This document shows positions 1-7,737 of a stretch of 64,000 bases of DNA, piece after piece; the stretch's first letter is position 1; the number at the start of each line of letters is the position of its first letter. Source of the DNA: an uncultured Eubacteriales bacterium (GTDB taxonomy: Bacteria; Bacillota; Clostridia; Oscillospirales; UBA644). A model generated the notes under the pieces. That model was not told where the DNA came from, did no database searches, and saw only the letters and a program-made list of their open reading frames with translations. The stretch spans positions 24,808 through 88,807 of the forward strand of contig CAUHAO010000005.1 in NCBI GenBank assembly GCA_959604355.1, given 5' to 3'. Position numbers and translations under genes: made by a program.

Positions 1-389
1 TCTGTTGAGTTGACAGCGCCCCCTGTCATCGCATCGAAATGTCCTCCGCTGAAAGACAGATACTGTTTAATAAGTGCTTCACTGTTATTGATAGCTCCGA
101 TAAAACAGATTGCATATGTTCCGAGATTTGATCGGATCAGCAGAGGCTGAGGGTCATAGTCGCTTATGCATCCTATGGCGGACGTTCCTTTCATTTCATC
201 AAAAACGTGTTCGAATCTCGTTCTGAAAGGCGAATTCTCTATATTATGGATTTCTCTTTGCAATCCTATGGTTTTATCCCAGCAGGCAATGCCGCCGCGA
301 CGTGTACCGAGATGTGAATGATAATCGGTTCCGAAAAAAACGTCGGATACAGCGTCATGATTGCAAACAGCTCCGAAATAACCTCCCAT
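1..389 (-). CDS. PurF-like amidophosphoribosyltransferase homologue, N-terminal part (cut by window edge)
   Basis: The first 129 codons read as a class II glutamine-amidotransferase (Ntn) domain of the PurF-like type seen in Clostridia and Bacteroidetes, with GTDYHSHLGTRRGG near residues 20-33, NIENSPFRTRFE, and a CISDYDPQPL segment. Genuine PurF transfers glutamine ammonia to PRPP in the first step of purine synthesis. The protein begins MGGYFGAVC, so the Cys that normally follows the initiator Met and acts as nucleophile is Gly here; the nearest Cys is residue 9. The start is ATG at 387-389, with GGAGGC 7 nt upstream. It lies 13 nt after purC, so it is co-transcribed with purE-purC. The phosphoribosyltransferase half is outside the window, so activity cannot be judged. 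Confidence 0.75.
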   Translation of the reverse strand, partial: MGGYFGAVCNHDAVSDVFFGTDYHSHLGTRRGGIACWDKTIGLQREIHNIENSPFRTRFEHVFDEMKGTSAIGCISDYDPQPLLIRSNLGTYAICFIGAINNSEALIKQYLSFSGGHFDAMTGGAVNST

Positions 390-402
390 ACGCTTTGCCT
401 CC

Positions 403-1113
403 TTATTTTCCGAGAATACGCTTCATCATTTCTTTATACGCGTCTTCGACATTTCCGAGATCTCTGCGGAATCTGTCTTTATCAAGTTTTTCATGAGTTT
501 CACTGTCCCAGAAGCGGCAGGTATCGGGCGAAATCTCATCTGCAAGAACAATAGTTCCGTCAGCCAGTTTGCCGAATTCAAGTTTAAAGTCTACAAGGTC
601 GACTTTAAGCCCTTTGAAATACTCTTTCATCACTTCGTTGACTTTGAATGCCATGGATTTGATCGTTTCAATGTCTTCTCTTGTGGCAATTCCGAGAGCA
701 AGTGCATGATATTCGTTGATCAGAGGATCTCCAAGAGCATCATTCTTATAGGAAAATTCTATCGTGGGTTCCGCGAAAACAATCCCCTCTTCAACGCCGT
801 AACGTTTAGCAAACGATCCCGCGGAGATGTTTCTGATGATTACTTCAAGAGGAACTATGGAAACCTTCTTGACAAGTGTTTCCCTGTCTGAGAGTTCTTT
901 GACGAAGTGGGTGGGAACGCCCTGTTTTTCAAGCAGCTGCATCATAAAATTCGTGACTTTGTTATTTATGGCGCCTTTACCCTCGATAGTACCCTTTTTA
1001 AGGCCGTTGAAAGCCGTAGCGTCGTCTTTGTAGTCTACGAGCAAAATCTGAGGATCCTCAGTCGCGTAGACCTTTTTTGCTTTTCCCTCATAAAGAAGTT
1101 CTTTCTTGTCCAT
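403..1113 (-). CDS. purC: Phosphoribosylaminoimidazole-succinocarboxamide (SAICAR) synthase
   Basis: The enzyme joins aspartate to CAIR using ATP in the cytoplasm, the step that follows PurE in de novo purine synthesis. At 236 residues it has the usual bacterial PurC length. Visible family signatures are the N-terminal LLYEGKAKKVY (residues 6-16) of the ATP-binding fold, VPLEVIIRN followed by GSFAKRYG in the middle, LVDFKLEFG, and DEISPDTCRFWD near residue 195. The start ATG is preceded by GGGAGG at 8-nt spacing. It sits 23 nt after purE and 13 nt before the PurF-like gene, so the three form one operon controlled by the ZTP riboswitch upstream of purE. Confidence 0.96.
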   Translation of the reverse strand: MDKKELLYEGKAKKVYATEDPQILLVDYKDDATAFNGLKKGTIEGKGAINNKVTNFMMQLLEKQGVPTHFVKELSDRETLVKKVSIVPLEVIIRNISAGSFAKRYGVEEGIVFAEPTIEFSYKNDALGDPLINEYHALALGIATREDIETIKSMAFKVNEVMKEYFKGLKVDLVDFKLEFGKLADGTIVLADEISPDTCRFWDSETHEKLDKDRFRRDLGNVEDAYKEMMKRILGK

Positions 1114-1136
1114 TGTCTTAATCCTCCCAAAAATGT

Positions 1137-1631
1137 TTATTTATTGAATTCCGCAGAAACTTCAGCATCTTTTTCCAGAACCTTCTGTGCGCCGGAAACG
1201 CGTTTGGCATCGAGTTTTGAAGCAATTTCCTTATCTTCAACTGCCAGTATTTGAGCGGCAAGCAAAGCGGCATTGGCTCCCCCGTTGATCGCGACAGTCG
1301 CTACCGGAATGCCGGAAGGCATTTGGACTGTTGAAAGAAGGGCGTCAATGCCGTCAAGATTTGTTGATTTACAGGGTATACCTATTACGGGGAGCGTGGT
1401 ATTGGCTGCAATTGCCCCCGCGAGATGAGCAGCCATTCCTGCTGCTGCAATTATCACTCCGAAGCCGTTTGCCCGCGCGTTCACTGCAAAGTCTCTGGCC
1501 TCAGTCGGTGTTCTGTGGGCAGAATATACATGTACTTCAAACGGTATTCCGAGTGCGGTCAGAGTATCCGTAGCTTTTCGGATGACCGGAAGATCACTGT
1601 CGCTACCCATGACAATTCCGATTTTTCTCAT
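1137..1631 (-). CDS. purE: N5-carboxyaminoimidazole ribonucleotide mutase, class I PurE
   Basis: PurE moves the carboxyl group of N5-CAIR to give CAIR and is a homo-octamer in known members. The protein starts MRKIGIVMGSDSD, the phosphate-binding signature of class I PurE, followed by SAHRTP near residues 38-43 and AGMAAHLAG near residues 65-73. The length of 164 residues is typical. An in-frame start lies 11 codons upstream, but the ATG at 1629-1631 is preferred because a GGAGG site precedes it at the right distance and the family begins there. It is the first gene after the ZTP riboswitch and its terminator, so it is expected to be expressed when ZTP (folate shortage) accumulates. Confidence 0.96.
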   Translation of the reverse strand: MRKIGIVMGSDSDLPVIRKATDTLTALGIPFEVHVYSAHRTPTEARDFAVNARANGFGVIIAAAGMAAHLAGAIAANTTLPVIGIPCKSTNLDGIDALLSTVQMPSGIPVATVAINGGANAALLAAQILAVEDKEIASKLDAKRVSGAQKVLEKDAEVSAEFNK

Positions 1632-1650
1632 ATTTACCTCCTGAAAAAAC

Positions 1651-1690
1651 AAAAAAGGGCACACTTAACTCTTGGAAGCTAAATGTGCCC
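1651..1690 (-). terminator. Intrinsic terminator of the ZTP riboswitch expression platform
   Basis: On the minus strand GGGCACATTT pairs with AAGTGTGCCC (ten pairs, one G-T) around a 14-nt loop and is followed by a run of six U. The 5' arm reuses the conserved CUGGGCA end of the ZTP aptamer, so aptamer and terminator cannot form together. This is the usual ON-switch layout: ligand binding favours read-through into purE. Confidence 0.85.
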
Positions 1691-1767
1691 AGACGGTCGG
1701 CTCAAGGGAACAATCCCTACCATTCCGTGCTCCTCTGTGGTACTCCACATTATTCCGTCAGTTGCAC
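1687..1767 (-). ncRNA. ZTP (pfl) riboswitch aptamer
   Basis: Read on the minus strand, the leader carries the conserved elements of the pfl motif in order: GCAACUGACGG, the GUGGAGUACCAC hairpin, GAGGAGCACGG, an optional hairpin (AGGGAUUGUUCCCU), then GCCGACCGUCUGGGCA. These match the two-part ZTP aptamer with its pseudoknot. ZTP and ZMP (AICAR) signal 10-formyl-THF shortage in known members. It lies between a TTGACA/TATACT promoter and purE, and its last conserved segment overlaps the terminator at 1651-1690. Identification is from motif memory, not a covariance search. Confidence 0.88.
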
Positions 1768-1793
1768 AGAATGCTTATATTAATTACAGTTAC

Positions 1794-1822
1794 AGTATAT
1801 CATTAAATTTTACACGTGTCAA
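1794..1822 (-). promoter_or_regulatory. Sigma-A promoter of the purE operon
   Basis: TTGACA (1817-1822) and TATACT (1794-1799) on the minus strand, with a 17-bp spacer ending in TGA (extended -10). The predicted start lies about 20 nt before the first conserved base of the ZTP aptamer. Confidence 0.85.
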
Positions 1823-1855
1823 GGAAAAACGCCAAATTTCACTATAAATTCATAT

Positions 1856-3361
1856 TTATTTTATAGGTGCGCTTTTCTCTTTTTGTATAACGTCATGAGC
1901 ACCGCCCTCGACGATACTTGTAGCGGAAACGAGTGTCAATTTTGCCTTTTTCTGCAGTTCGGGTATGGTCAGCGCACCGCAGTTGCACATGGTTGAACGG
2001 ACCTTGCTCAGTGACAGCGCTACATTGTCCTTGAGGCTGCCCGCATACGGAACGTACGAGTCAACGCCCTCTTCGAAAGACAGTTTTTTGTCTCCTCCGA
2101 GATCATACCTCTGCCAGTTGCGAGCACGGTTTGAACCTTCACCCCAATATTCTTTGTAGTATGTACCGCCGATGCTTATCTTGTTTGTCGGGCTTTCGTC
2201 GAATCTTGCGAAATAACGTCCGAGCATGATGAAATCTGCGCCCATTGCCAGCGCGAGCGTCATATGGTGGTCGTAAACTATGCCGCCGTCGGAACAAACG
2301 GGAACGTATACACCGGTTTCTTCAAAATACTTATCTCTTTCGGCGCATACTTCAATAAGTGCAGTAGCCTGACCTCTGCCGATACCTTTTGTTTCTCTGG
2401 TGATGCAGATAGAGCCTCCTCCGATACCCACTTTGATAAAGTCCGCTCCGCAGTCCGCAAGAAATCTGAATCCGTCGGCATCCACGACGTTGCCCGCTCC
2501 GACTTTCACGCTGTCACCGTAATTTTTACGGATCCATTCGATAGTCAGTTTCTGCCACTCGGAGAAGCCCTCTGACGAGTCAATGCAGAGTACGTCAACG
2601 CCGGCTTCGATTAATGCAGGAACGCGTTCTGCGTAGTCTCTGGTGTTGATACCGGCACCGACGACATATCTCTTTGATTTATCAAGGAGTTCGTTGGGAT
2701 TTTGCTTATGGCTGTCGTAGTCTTTGCGGAAAACCATGTAGCAGAGCTTGCCGTCATCGCTGACTATGGGCAGAGAGTTGAGCTTGTGATCCCAGATAAT
2801 ATCGTTTGCTTCTTTAAGGGTTATTCCCTCTTTGCCGCATATAAGTTTATTAAACGGTGTCATAAATTCGGAAACTTTGAGCTCGGGAGACATACGGCTT
2901 ACGCGGTAATCTCTTCCCGTGACGATACCAACAAGTTTGCCGTCGGCTGTTCCGTCTTCCGTAACAGCAATGGTGGAGTGCCCTGTTTTTTTTGTAAGCG
3001 CGATAACGTCTGCAAGAGTTGCGTCGGGGCTGATGTTGGAATCGCTTTTAACAAAACCCGCTTTATAGCTTTTTGCGCGTTTGACCATTGCCGCTTCATT
3101 TTCAATGGACTGTGAACCGTATATAAACGATACACCGCCTTCTGTCGCAAGGGCAACGGCAAGCCTGTCGCCCGAAACTGACTGCATTATAGCTGATACG
3201 AGCGGAATATTCATGGTTATCGAGGGTTCTTCCCCTTTCTTGAACTTTACAAGAGGGGTTTTGAGCGATACATTCGATGGAATGCATTCGCTTGAGGAGT
3301 AACCGGGAATAAGAAGGTACTCGTTAAATGTGTGAGAAGGCTCATTAATAAATATTGCCAT
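1856..3361 (-). CDS. guaB: Inosine-5'-monophosphate dehydrogenase with CBS pair
   Basis: IMPDH oxidises IMP to XMP with NAD, the committed step to GMP. The 501 residues contain the split TIM barrel with an inserted CBS (Bateman) pair at about residues 100-215. The catalytic loop GIGGGSICITR places the nucleophilic Cys at 319. SDGGIVYDHH and MLGRYFARFD bind the phosphate side, and GEGSNRARNWQRYD forms the mobile flap region. The N terminus (EPSHTFNEYLLIPG) follows the IMPDH pattern. It lies 27 nt downstream of pyrF in the same direction, so GMP synthesis appears transcriptionally coupled to the pyrimidine genes. It is followed by the separate ZTP-controlled purE unit. Confidence 0.94.
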   Translation of the reverse strand: MAIFINEPSHTFNEYLLIPGYSSSECIPSNVSLKTPLVKFKKGEEPSITMNIPLVSAIMQSVSGDRLAVALATEGGVSFIYGSQSIENEAAMVKRAKSYKAGFVKSDSNISPDATLADVIALTKKTGHSTIAVTEDGTADGKLVGIVTGRDYRVSRMSPELKVSEFMTPFNKLICGKEGITLKEANDIIWDHKLNSLPIVSDDGKLCYMVFRKDYDSHKQNPNELLDKSKRYVVGAGINTRDYAERVPALIEAGVDVLCIDSSEGFSEWQKLTIEWIRKNYGDSVKVGAGNVVDADGFRFLADCGADFIKVGIGGGSICITRETKGIGRGQATALIEVCAERDKYFEETGVYVPVCSDGGIVYDHHMTLALAMGADFIMLGRYFARFDESPTNKISIGGTYYKEYWGEGSNRARNWQRYDLGGDKKLSFEEGVDSYVPYAGSLKDNVALSLSKVRSTMCNCGALTIPELQKKAKLTLVSATSIVEGGAHDVIQKEKSAPIK

Positions 3362-3388
3362 ATCTGTAATCCTTTCCTTAAGGTAATA

Positions 3389-4087
3389 CTAATCTGTAAA
3401 TTCATCGACACACCGTCTGTATGCCGATACAGGGTCTGAGGCTGATGTTATCGGTCTTCCGACGACGATATAGTCGGAGCCGATTTTTTTTGCTTGCTCA
3501 GGAGTCATTATACGTTTCTGGTCCCCGACTTCTCCGTCTGCGAAACGGATTCCCGGCGTGACGGTAAGAAAATTCTTTCCGCATATATCATGTACTTTTC
3601 CCGCTTCAAGCGGCGAACATACTACGCCGTCAAGACCCGCGTTTTTTGCATTCAAAGCATAATGCATTACGACTTTGTCAATAGGTTCATGAATAAGGAG
3701 ATCCTTTTCCATGCTTTCCTGATCTGTCGATGTTAATTGAGTGACAGCAATAAGTAAAGGGCGGGATCCGTCGGGTCGTGCAAGGCCCTCTATCGCCGCC
3801 TGCATCATGAGGGTCGTGCCCGATGCGTGGAGATTGCATATGTCGACATCAAGTCCCGAAAGGACGGACATCGCTTTTTTAACTGTATTCGGGATGTCGT
3901 GAAGCTTCAGGTCGAGAAAAATTTTGTGACCGCGCTTCTTTATTTCTTTTACGATCGCAGGCCCTTCCGCGTAAAACAATTCCATGCCTATTTTTACGAA
4001 AGGCTTTTCATCTTTAAAAAGGTCGAGGAAATCAAATACTTGTTTCGCTGAAGAAAAATCACAGGCGATTATTACGTCTTTTCCCAT
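3389..4087 (-). CDS. pyrF: Orotidine 5'-phosphate decarboxylase
   Basis: PyrF decarboxylates OMP to UMP, the last step of de novo pyrimidine synthesis. At 232 residues it has the short bacterial form. The catalytic signature DLKLHDIPNTV is at residues 59-69 (Asp59, Lys61, Asp64), with TPGIR and VVGRPI near the C terminus binding the phosphate. Its ATG shares one base with the pyrD stop codon, so the two are translationally coupled in the order pyrK-pyrD-pyrF. No other candidate function. Confidence 0.96.
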   Translation of the reverse strand: MGKDVIIACDFSSAKQVFDFLDLFKDEKPFVKIGMELFYAEGPAIVKEIKKRGHKIFLDLKLHDIPNTVKKAMSVLSGLDVDICNLHASGTTLMMQAAIEGLARPDGSRPLLIAVTQLTSTDQESMEKDLLIHEPIDKVVMHYALNAKNAGLDGVVCSPLEAGKVHDICGKNFLTVTPGIRFADGEVGDQKRIMTPEQAKKIGSDYIVVGRPITSASDPVSAYRRCVDEFTD

Positions 4088-4998
4088 TATTTTGCCTCCC
4101 CTATAATTTCGGAAAGATTATCTATGTTGTATTTATCCATAACGCGCGGCAGGTCTTCGATAATGTTTTTACAGGCATACGGCTCAATCAGGTTTGCAGC
4201 CCCTACCTCGACCGCAGTTGCGCCGGCAAGCATCATTTCGATAACGTCTTCTGCGCAACTTACGCCTCCGATGCCTACAACGGGTATTTTTACGGCGTTC
4301 GCCACCTGATAAACCATTCTTACAGCCACCGGAAATACGGCGGGGCCGGAATATCCCCCCATCTTATTTGCAATAACCGGTTTCTTTGTTTTTAGGTCTA
4401 TTCTCATGCCGAAAAGAGTATTTATAAGGCTTATCCCGTCAGCTCCCGCGTATTCGCACGCCTTTGCGATTGAAACGATATCCGTGACATTAGGCGAAAG
4501 CTTGACAATAACGGGTTTTGAAGTTACCGCTTTTACTGCTTTAACAACAGTGGCAGCTGCACACGGTTCAGTACCGAAACTCATGCCTCCCCCATGAACA
4601 TTCGGGCAACTGATATTTACCTCAAGCCATCCAACCTCATCGCACTTGTCGAGCTTTTCACAGGTATATACATATTCATCAACGGAGAAGCCGCTGATAT
4701 TAGCCATAACTTTCTTATTAAAACATTTTTTCAGTTTCGGCAGCTCTTCCGAAATGACTTTATCGATTCCCGGGTTTTGAAGCCCCACCGCGTTTATCAA
4801 TCCGCCGGTACATTCTGCGATCCGAGGGGTCGGATTTCCGAATCTGGGGTCTTTTGTTGTGCCCTTGAAAGAAAATGTTCCGAGAATGTTTATGTCGTAG
4901 AGTTCAGCAAACTCGTAACCGTAACCGAAGGTCCCGCTGGCGGCAATAACGGGATTGTCGAGAGTTATACCACACAGGCAAACACTCATTTTTCCCAT
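4087..4998 (-). CDS. pyrD: Dihydroorotate dehydrogenase B, catalytic subunit
   Basis: The FMN-dependent subunit of the class 1B enzyme oxidises dihydroorotate to orotate and passes electrons through PyrK to NAD. The 303-residue barrel shows ASGTFGYG (residues 20-27), NAVGLQNPG, and NISCPNVHGGG with the class 1 active-site Cys at 131. VKLSPNVTD, GGVSCAEDVIEM and GATAVEVG complete the FMN site. The presence of PyrK next door fixes the 1B class. It overlaps pyrK by 13 nt and pyrF by one base. Confidence 0.95.
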   Translation of the reverse strand: MGKMSVCLCGITLDNPVIAASGTFGYGYEFAELYDINILGTFSFKGTTKDPRFGNPTPRIAECTGGLINAVGLQNPGIDKVISEELPKLKKCFNKKVMANISGFSVDEYVYTCEKLDKCDEVGWLEVNISCPNVHGGGMSFGTEPCAAATVVKAVKAVTSKPVIVKLSPNVTDIVSIAKACEYAGADGISLINTLFGMRIDLKTKKPVIANKMGGYSGPAVFPVAVRMVYQVANAVKIPVVGIGGVSCAEDVIEMMLAGATAVEVGAANLIEPYACKNIIEDLPRVMDKYNIDNLSEIIGEAK

Positions 4999-5723
4999 AA
5001 TATCTCCTCCTTTTCCAACACGGGTCCGTCCTTACAGATACGTTTATATCCCGTCACGGTTTTACATGAACACCCCATACATGCTCCGAATCCGCAGCCC
5101 ATACGTTCCTCAAAACTGAACTGACCGCTTGAAGAAGATTCTTTGTATACGGCTTTGAGCATTGGTTCCGGGCCGCATGTGTAAAAATAGGAATAATCAA
5201 GCCCTTTCATAGCGTCCGTAACAAAGCCTTTTGTTCCGTACGAGCCGTCTACAGTTGTGACATATACGTTTGCGCCGAGCGCAAGAAATTCATCTTCATA
5301 AAAAATCTCTTTTTTCGTGTTGAATCCGAGTATTACGGAGACATTTTTGCCCTGAGCTACCAGCTTTTTCGCCAACATATACATCGGAGGAACTCCCACA
5401 CCTCCGCCGATAATCAGCGGTGAGTTCCCCGATTTCGACAGATCGTATCCGTTACCGAGACCTGTAAGAATATCGAGTTTTACACCGGGGTTCATCTTGC
5501 TCATTTTTTCGGTTCCGTGGCCGACTACTTTATATATTATCGTCAATATATTGTCTTCGACGTTGCATACTGATATCGGACGGCGAAGAAAAAGACCGCT
5601 TATCTTTATATTGACGAATTGCCCCGGTCGGACTATATCCGACGTGTCCCCGTCGAGCAGCATCCGAAATATATTTGGGGCAAGTTCTTCGTTTTTTATA
5701 ATACAAAATGTTTTTTGTTCCAT
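4986..5723 (-). CDS. pyrK: Dihydroorotate dehydrogenase B, electron-transfer subunit
   Basis: PyrK carries FAD and a [2Fe-2S] cluster and links PyrD to NAD. The 245-residue protein has a ferredoxin-reductase fold: RRPIS at 48-52 for FAD, GGGVGVPPMY near 106-115 for the nucleotide, and four cluster cysteines at 210, 215, 218 and 230 (GCGFGACMGCSC and RIC). A TTG codon directly precedes the ATG, but the ATG at 5721-5723 has AAGGAG at 5-nt spacing and is used as the start. It is the first gene of pyrK-pyrD-pyrF-guaB. The only promoter-like match upstream (TTGACA, poor -10) is weak, so transcription may come from the aro operon. Confidence 0.94.
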   Translation of the reverse strand: MEQKTFCIIKNEELAPNIFRMLLDGDTSDIVRPGQFVNIKISGLFLRRPISVCNVEDNILTIIYKVVGHGTEKMSKMNPGVKLDILTGLGNGYDLSKSGNSPLIIGGGVGVPPMYMLAKKLVAQGKNVSVILGFNTKKEIFYEDEFLALGANVYVTTVDGSYGTKGFVTDAMKGLDYSYFYTCGPEPMLKAVYKESSSSGQFSFEERMGCGFGACMGCSCKTVTGYKRICKDGPVLEKEEILWEK

Positions 5724-6055
5724 CAAAACTCCTTATGTGCAATTGCGGAAACGGTAAGCACGTTTCTCGGTAAATGTCAAGCCGTGTTAAGATTTCATCA
5801 GCCGTTTTTCAGCTCAACATGCCGAATCTTTTGTCCTGTATTTTTCTTATCTCTGTGCCCGATGAGGAACGCCCTGTGTTTCCGTTGTAAGGGCACGGTC
5901 TCTTATTATTACCATCAGTTATTTTCCGCAGAATATCCGTACATATACCGTTATTCAAGAATTTGGGTTGTTTACAGGGGCTTTCCGGTTGCTCATTTCC
6001 GCAAAACAATTGAGATTTCATCCGAAACTGTATGAACACTGAATTCTTATTGCAG
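5724..6055. other. Intergenic gap between aroQ and pyrK with no recognised gene
   Basis: About 330 bases without a convincing gene. On the minus strand a 76-codon GTG-started frame is open (5809-6039), encoding a Cys-containing peptide, but it lacks a ribosome-binding site and resembles nothing I know. A TTGACA hexamer precedes pyrK with no good -10 partner. GUGCCC and GGGCAC segments could pair over about 40 nt, but I do not recognise a riboswitch or a PyrR-type site. Confidence 0.5.
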
Positions 6056-6505
6056 TTATTTCCCGGTGTTCGGATCTGTCAGGTATTTTTTCAAAAATAT
6101 AAGCGCTTGTTTATACCCATCAAAGCCCATACCTGCGTAAGTCTTAACGCAAGCCGTCCTGACATAGGATATTTGTCTAAAATCTTCGCGTTTGGAAACA
6201 TCGGATAAATGAACTTCGACAGTCGGAATGGAGACGGCTTTGAGCGCATCCAAAATGGCAACGCTTGTATGAGTGTATGCGGCCGGATTTATTACGATCC
6301 CGTCAAAGATTCCGAAAGCATTCTGAATCTCATCCACGATTGCCCCTTCGTGATTCGACTGAAAGCATTTTACTTCAATTCCTTCTTCAGAAGCCGTTTG
6401 CCGGATGAATGCAACAAGAGCATTATAATCCTTTGCTCCGTAGATCGATGGTTCCCTGATTCCCAACATGTTGATATTCGGGCCGTTAATCACTAAAATT
6501 TTCAT
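6056..6505 (-). CDS. aroQ: 3-dehydroquinate dehydratase, type II
   Basis: Type II dehydroquinase removes water from 3-dehydroquinate in the third shikimate step. The 149-residue, flavodoxin-like protein begins MKILVINGPNINMLGIREP; Arg17 and Tyr22 are the expected catalytic pair, followed by FQSNHEG, INPAAYTHTS and VEVHLSD with its conserved His. It is the last gene of the aromatic operon, overlapping the aroE-aroK stop by 4 nt (ATGA). Type I (aroD) motifs are absent. Confidence 0.95.
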   Translation of the reverse strand: MKILVINGPNINMLGIREPSIYGAKDYNALVAFIRQTASEEGIEVKCFQSNHEGAIVDEIQNAFGIFDGIVINPAAYTHTSVAILDALKAVSIPTVEVHLSDVSKREDFRQISYVRTACVKTYAGMGFDGYKQALIFLKKYLTDPNTGK

Positions 6506-7737
6506 ATTGCACAGCTGTCCTTGTATAAATTTAATATTTTCTCCACCGCGCTATCTACATTTTCGTTATTATCAACGCATACATCCGCAAATCGACGATA
6601 TAACGGTTCACGCTCTGAATAGAGATCGTTTATGCTCCGCTTTTGGGAAAGAGGCCGATCATCGCTTGGTAATAAATCAATATTACGTTTGATCCAGACT
6701 ATAATTCCGTTTTGATGCAGGGAGGCATAGTTTTCTTCCCGTAAAACAGCTCCACCGCCGGTTGCAATTATTTTTTTTGATTCTTTGCAGATATCGGAAA
6801 GTATGCCACATTCAATATCTCGGAAGTATTGTTCGCCTTGCTCGATAATGATTTGTGCAGGGCGGAACCCTGTTCTGTTTTCTGTTTCTAAATCCGAGTC
6901 CAGAACTTCACGCCCTGTTCGTCTGCCTAACTTTGCTGCGATTCTGCTTTTTCCGCAGCCGGGCATTCCGATCAGAATAATATTTTGCATGGATGCGCTC
7001 AATGTCTTACAAATACGTTCTGTTTCTTTGTCCGGAATACTGTTTCCGGTAAAAAGCTCAGAACTCCTCTTTGCCTGAGCCACGAGCATATAAAGACCGT
7101 TTGCGAACGGAATTCCGAGTTTTTCGGCTTGGAGAAGCAATGCTGTACGGGCAGGATTATAGACGATATCTATTACACCTGTACAATGTGGAAACCGATT
7201 CAAATCAACGGCGGCATTTCCTGTTTCGGGATACATTCCCAAAGGTGTAGTGTTAACGATAATATCAGCGTCGCCGTGAAGATCTATATTTCCGTAGTTG
7301 TTTGCGCCGGATCTGCTGATTATTACAGGCCTGGCTCCCAGTATCTCAAGAGCCGCGCATACGGAAGCAGAGGCTCCTCCGCTTCCGAGCACAAGCGCCT
7401 TTTTATTTTCCACTTGAATTCTCGAATGATGTACAAGTTCAATAAAACCGTAAACATCCGTGTTGTCACCAAAGAGTTCCCCGTTTGGTTTACGTATGAT
7501 TGTGTTCACGCTTCCGGTACGGTTGACAGCATCACTGACAGAAAACATAAACGGCAGTACTGTTTTCTTATAGGGAATAGTGACGTTAAGACCCGTCCAT
7601 GAACCGTTTTTCAGAAATCCTTCGATCTCATATTCTTCTTTTTCATACAGTGTGTATTCGTAATCCCCAAGCATTTCATGGATCTCGGGTGAATAACTGT
7701 GTCCCAGTTTTCTTCCGAGTAAACCGCACCGGAGCAT
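6502..7737 (-). CDS. aroEK: Fused shikimate dehydrogenase - shikimate kinase
   Basis: One 411-residue polypeptide carries two consecutive shikimate-pathway enzymes. Residues 1 to about 245 are shikimate 5-dehydrogenase (SYSPEIH, NVTIPYK with Lys57, GDNTD at 90-94, GSGGASASV for NADPH). Residues about 252-411 are shikimate kinase (Walker A GMPGCGKS at 257-264, DSDLE, FRDIE, GGGAVLREE, RPLS). The reading frame is continuous, so the fusion is real in this sequence. The ATG at 7735-7737 is chosen over an adjacent TTG, and it overlaps the pheA stop (TGATG). Channelling shikimate between the two sites is possible but not shown here. The combined symbol is descriptive. Confidence 0.93.
   Translation of the reverse strand: MLRCGLLGRKLGHSYSPEIHEMLGDYEYTLYEKEEYEIEGFLKNGSWTGLNVTIPYKKTVLPFMFSVSDAVNRTGSVNTIIRKPNGELFGDNTDVYGFIELVHHSRIQVENKKALVLGSGGASASVCAALEILGARPVIISRSGANNYGNIDLHGDADIIVNTTPLGMYPETGNAAVDLNRFPHCTGVIDIVYNPARTALLLQAEKLGIPFANGLYMLVAQAKRSSELFTGNSIPDKETERICKTLSASMQNIILIGMPGCGKSRIAAKLGRRTGREVLDSDLETENRTGFRPAQIIIEQGEQYFRDIECGILSDICKESKKIIATGGGAVLREENYASLHQNGIIVWIKRNIDLLPSDDRPLSQKRSINDLYSEREPLYRRFADVCVDNNENVDSAVEKILNLYKDSCAI

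Noticed and set aside
5740..5775. TTGACA upstream of pyrK as its promoter
   Set aside because: The -10 position reads TTACCG, and no PyrR-type antiterminator is visible.
5809..6039. A 76-codon minus-strand frame with several Cys between aroQ and pyrK
   Set aside because: It begins with GTG, has no ribosome-binding site, and shows no recognisable family. Treated as a chance open frame.
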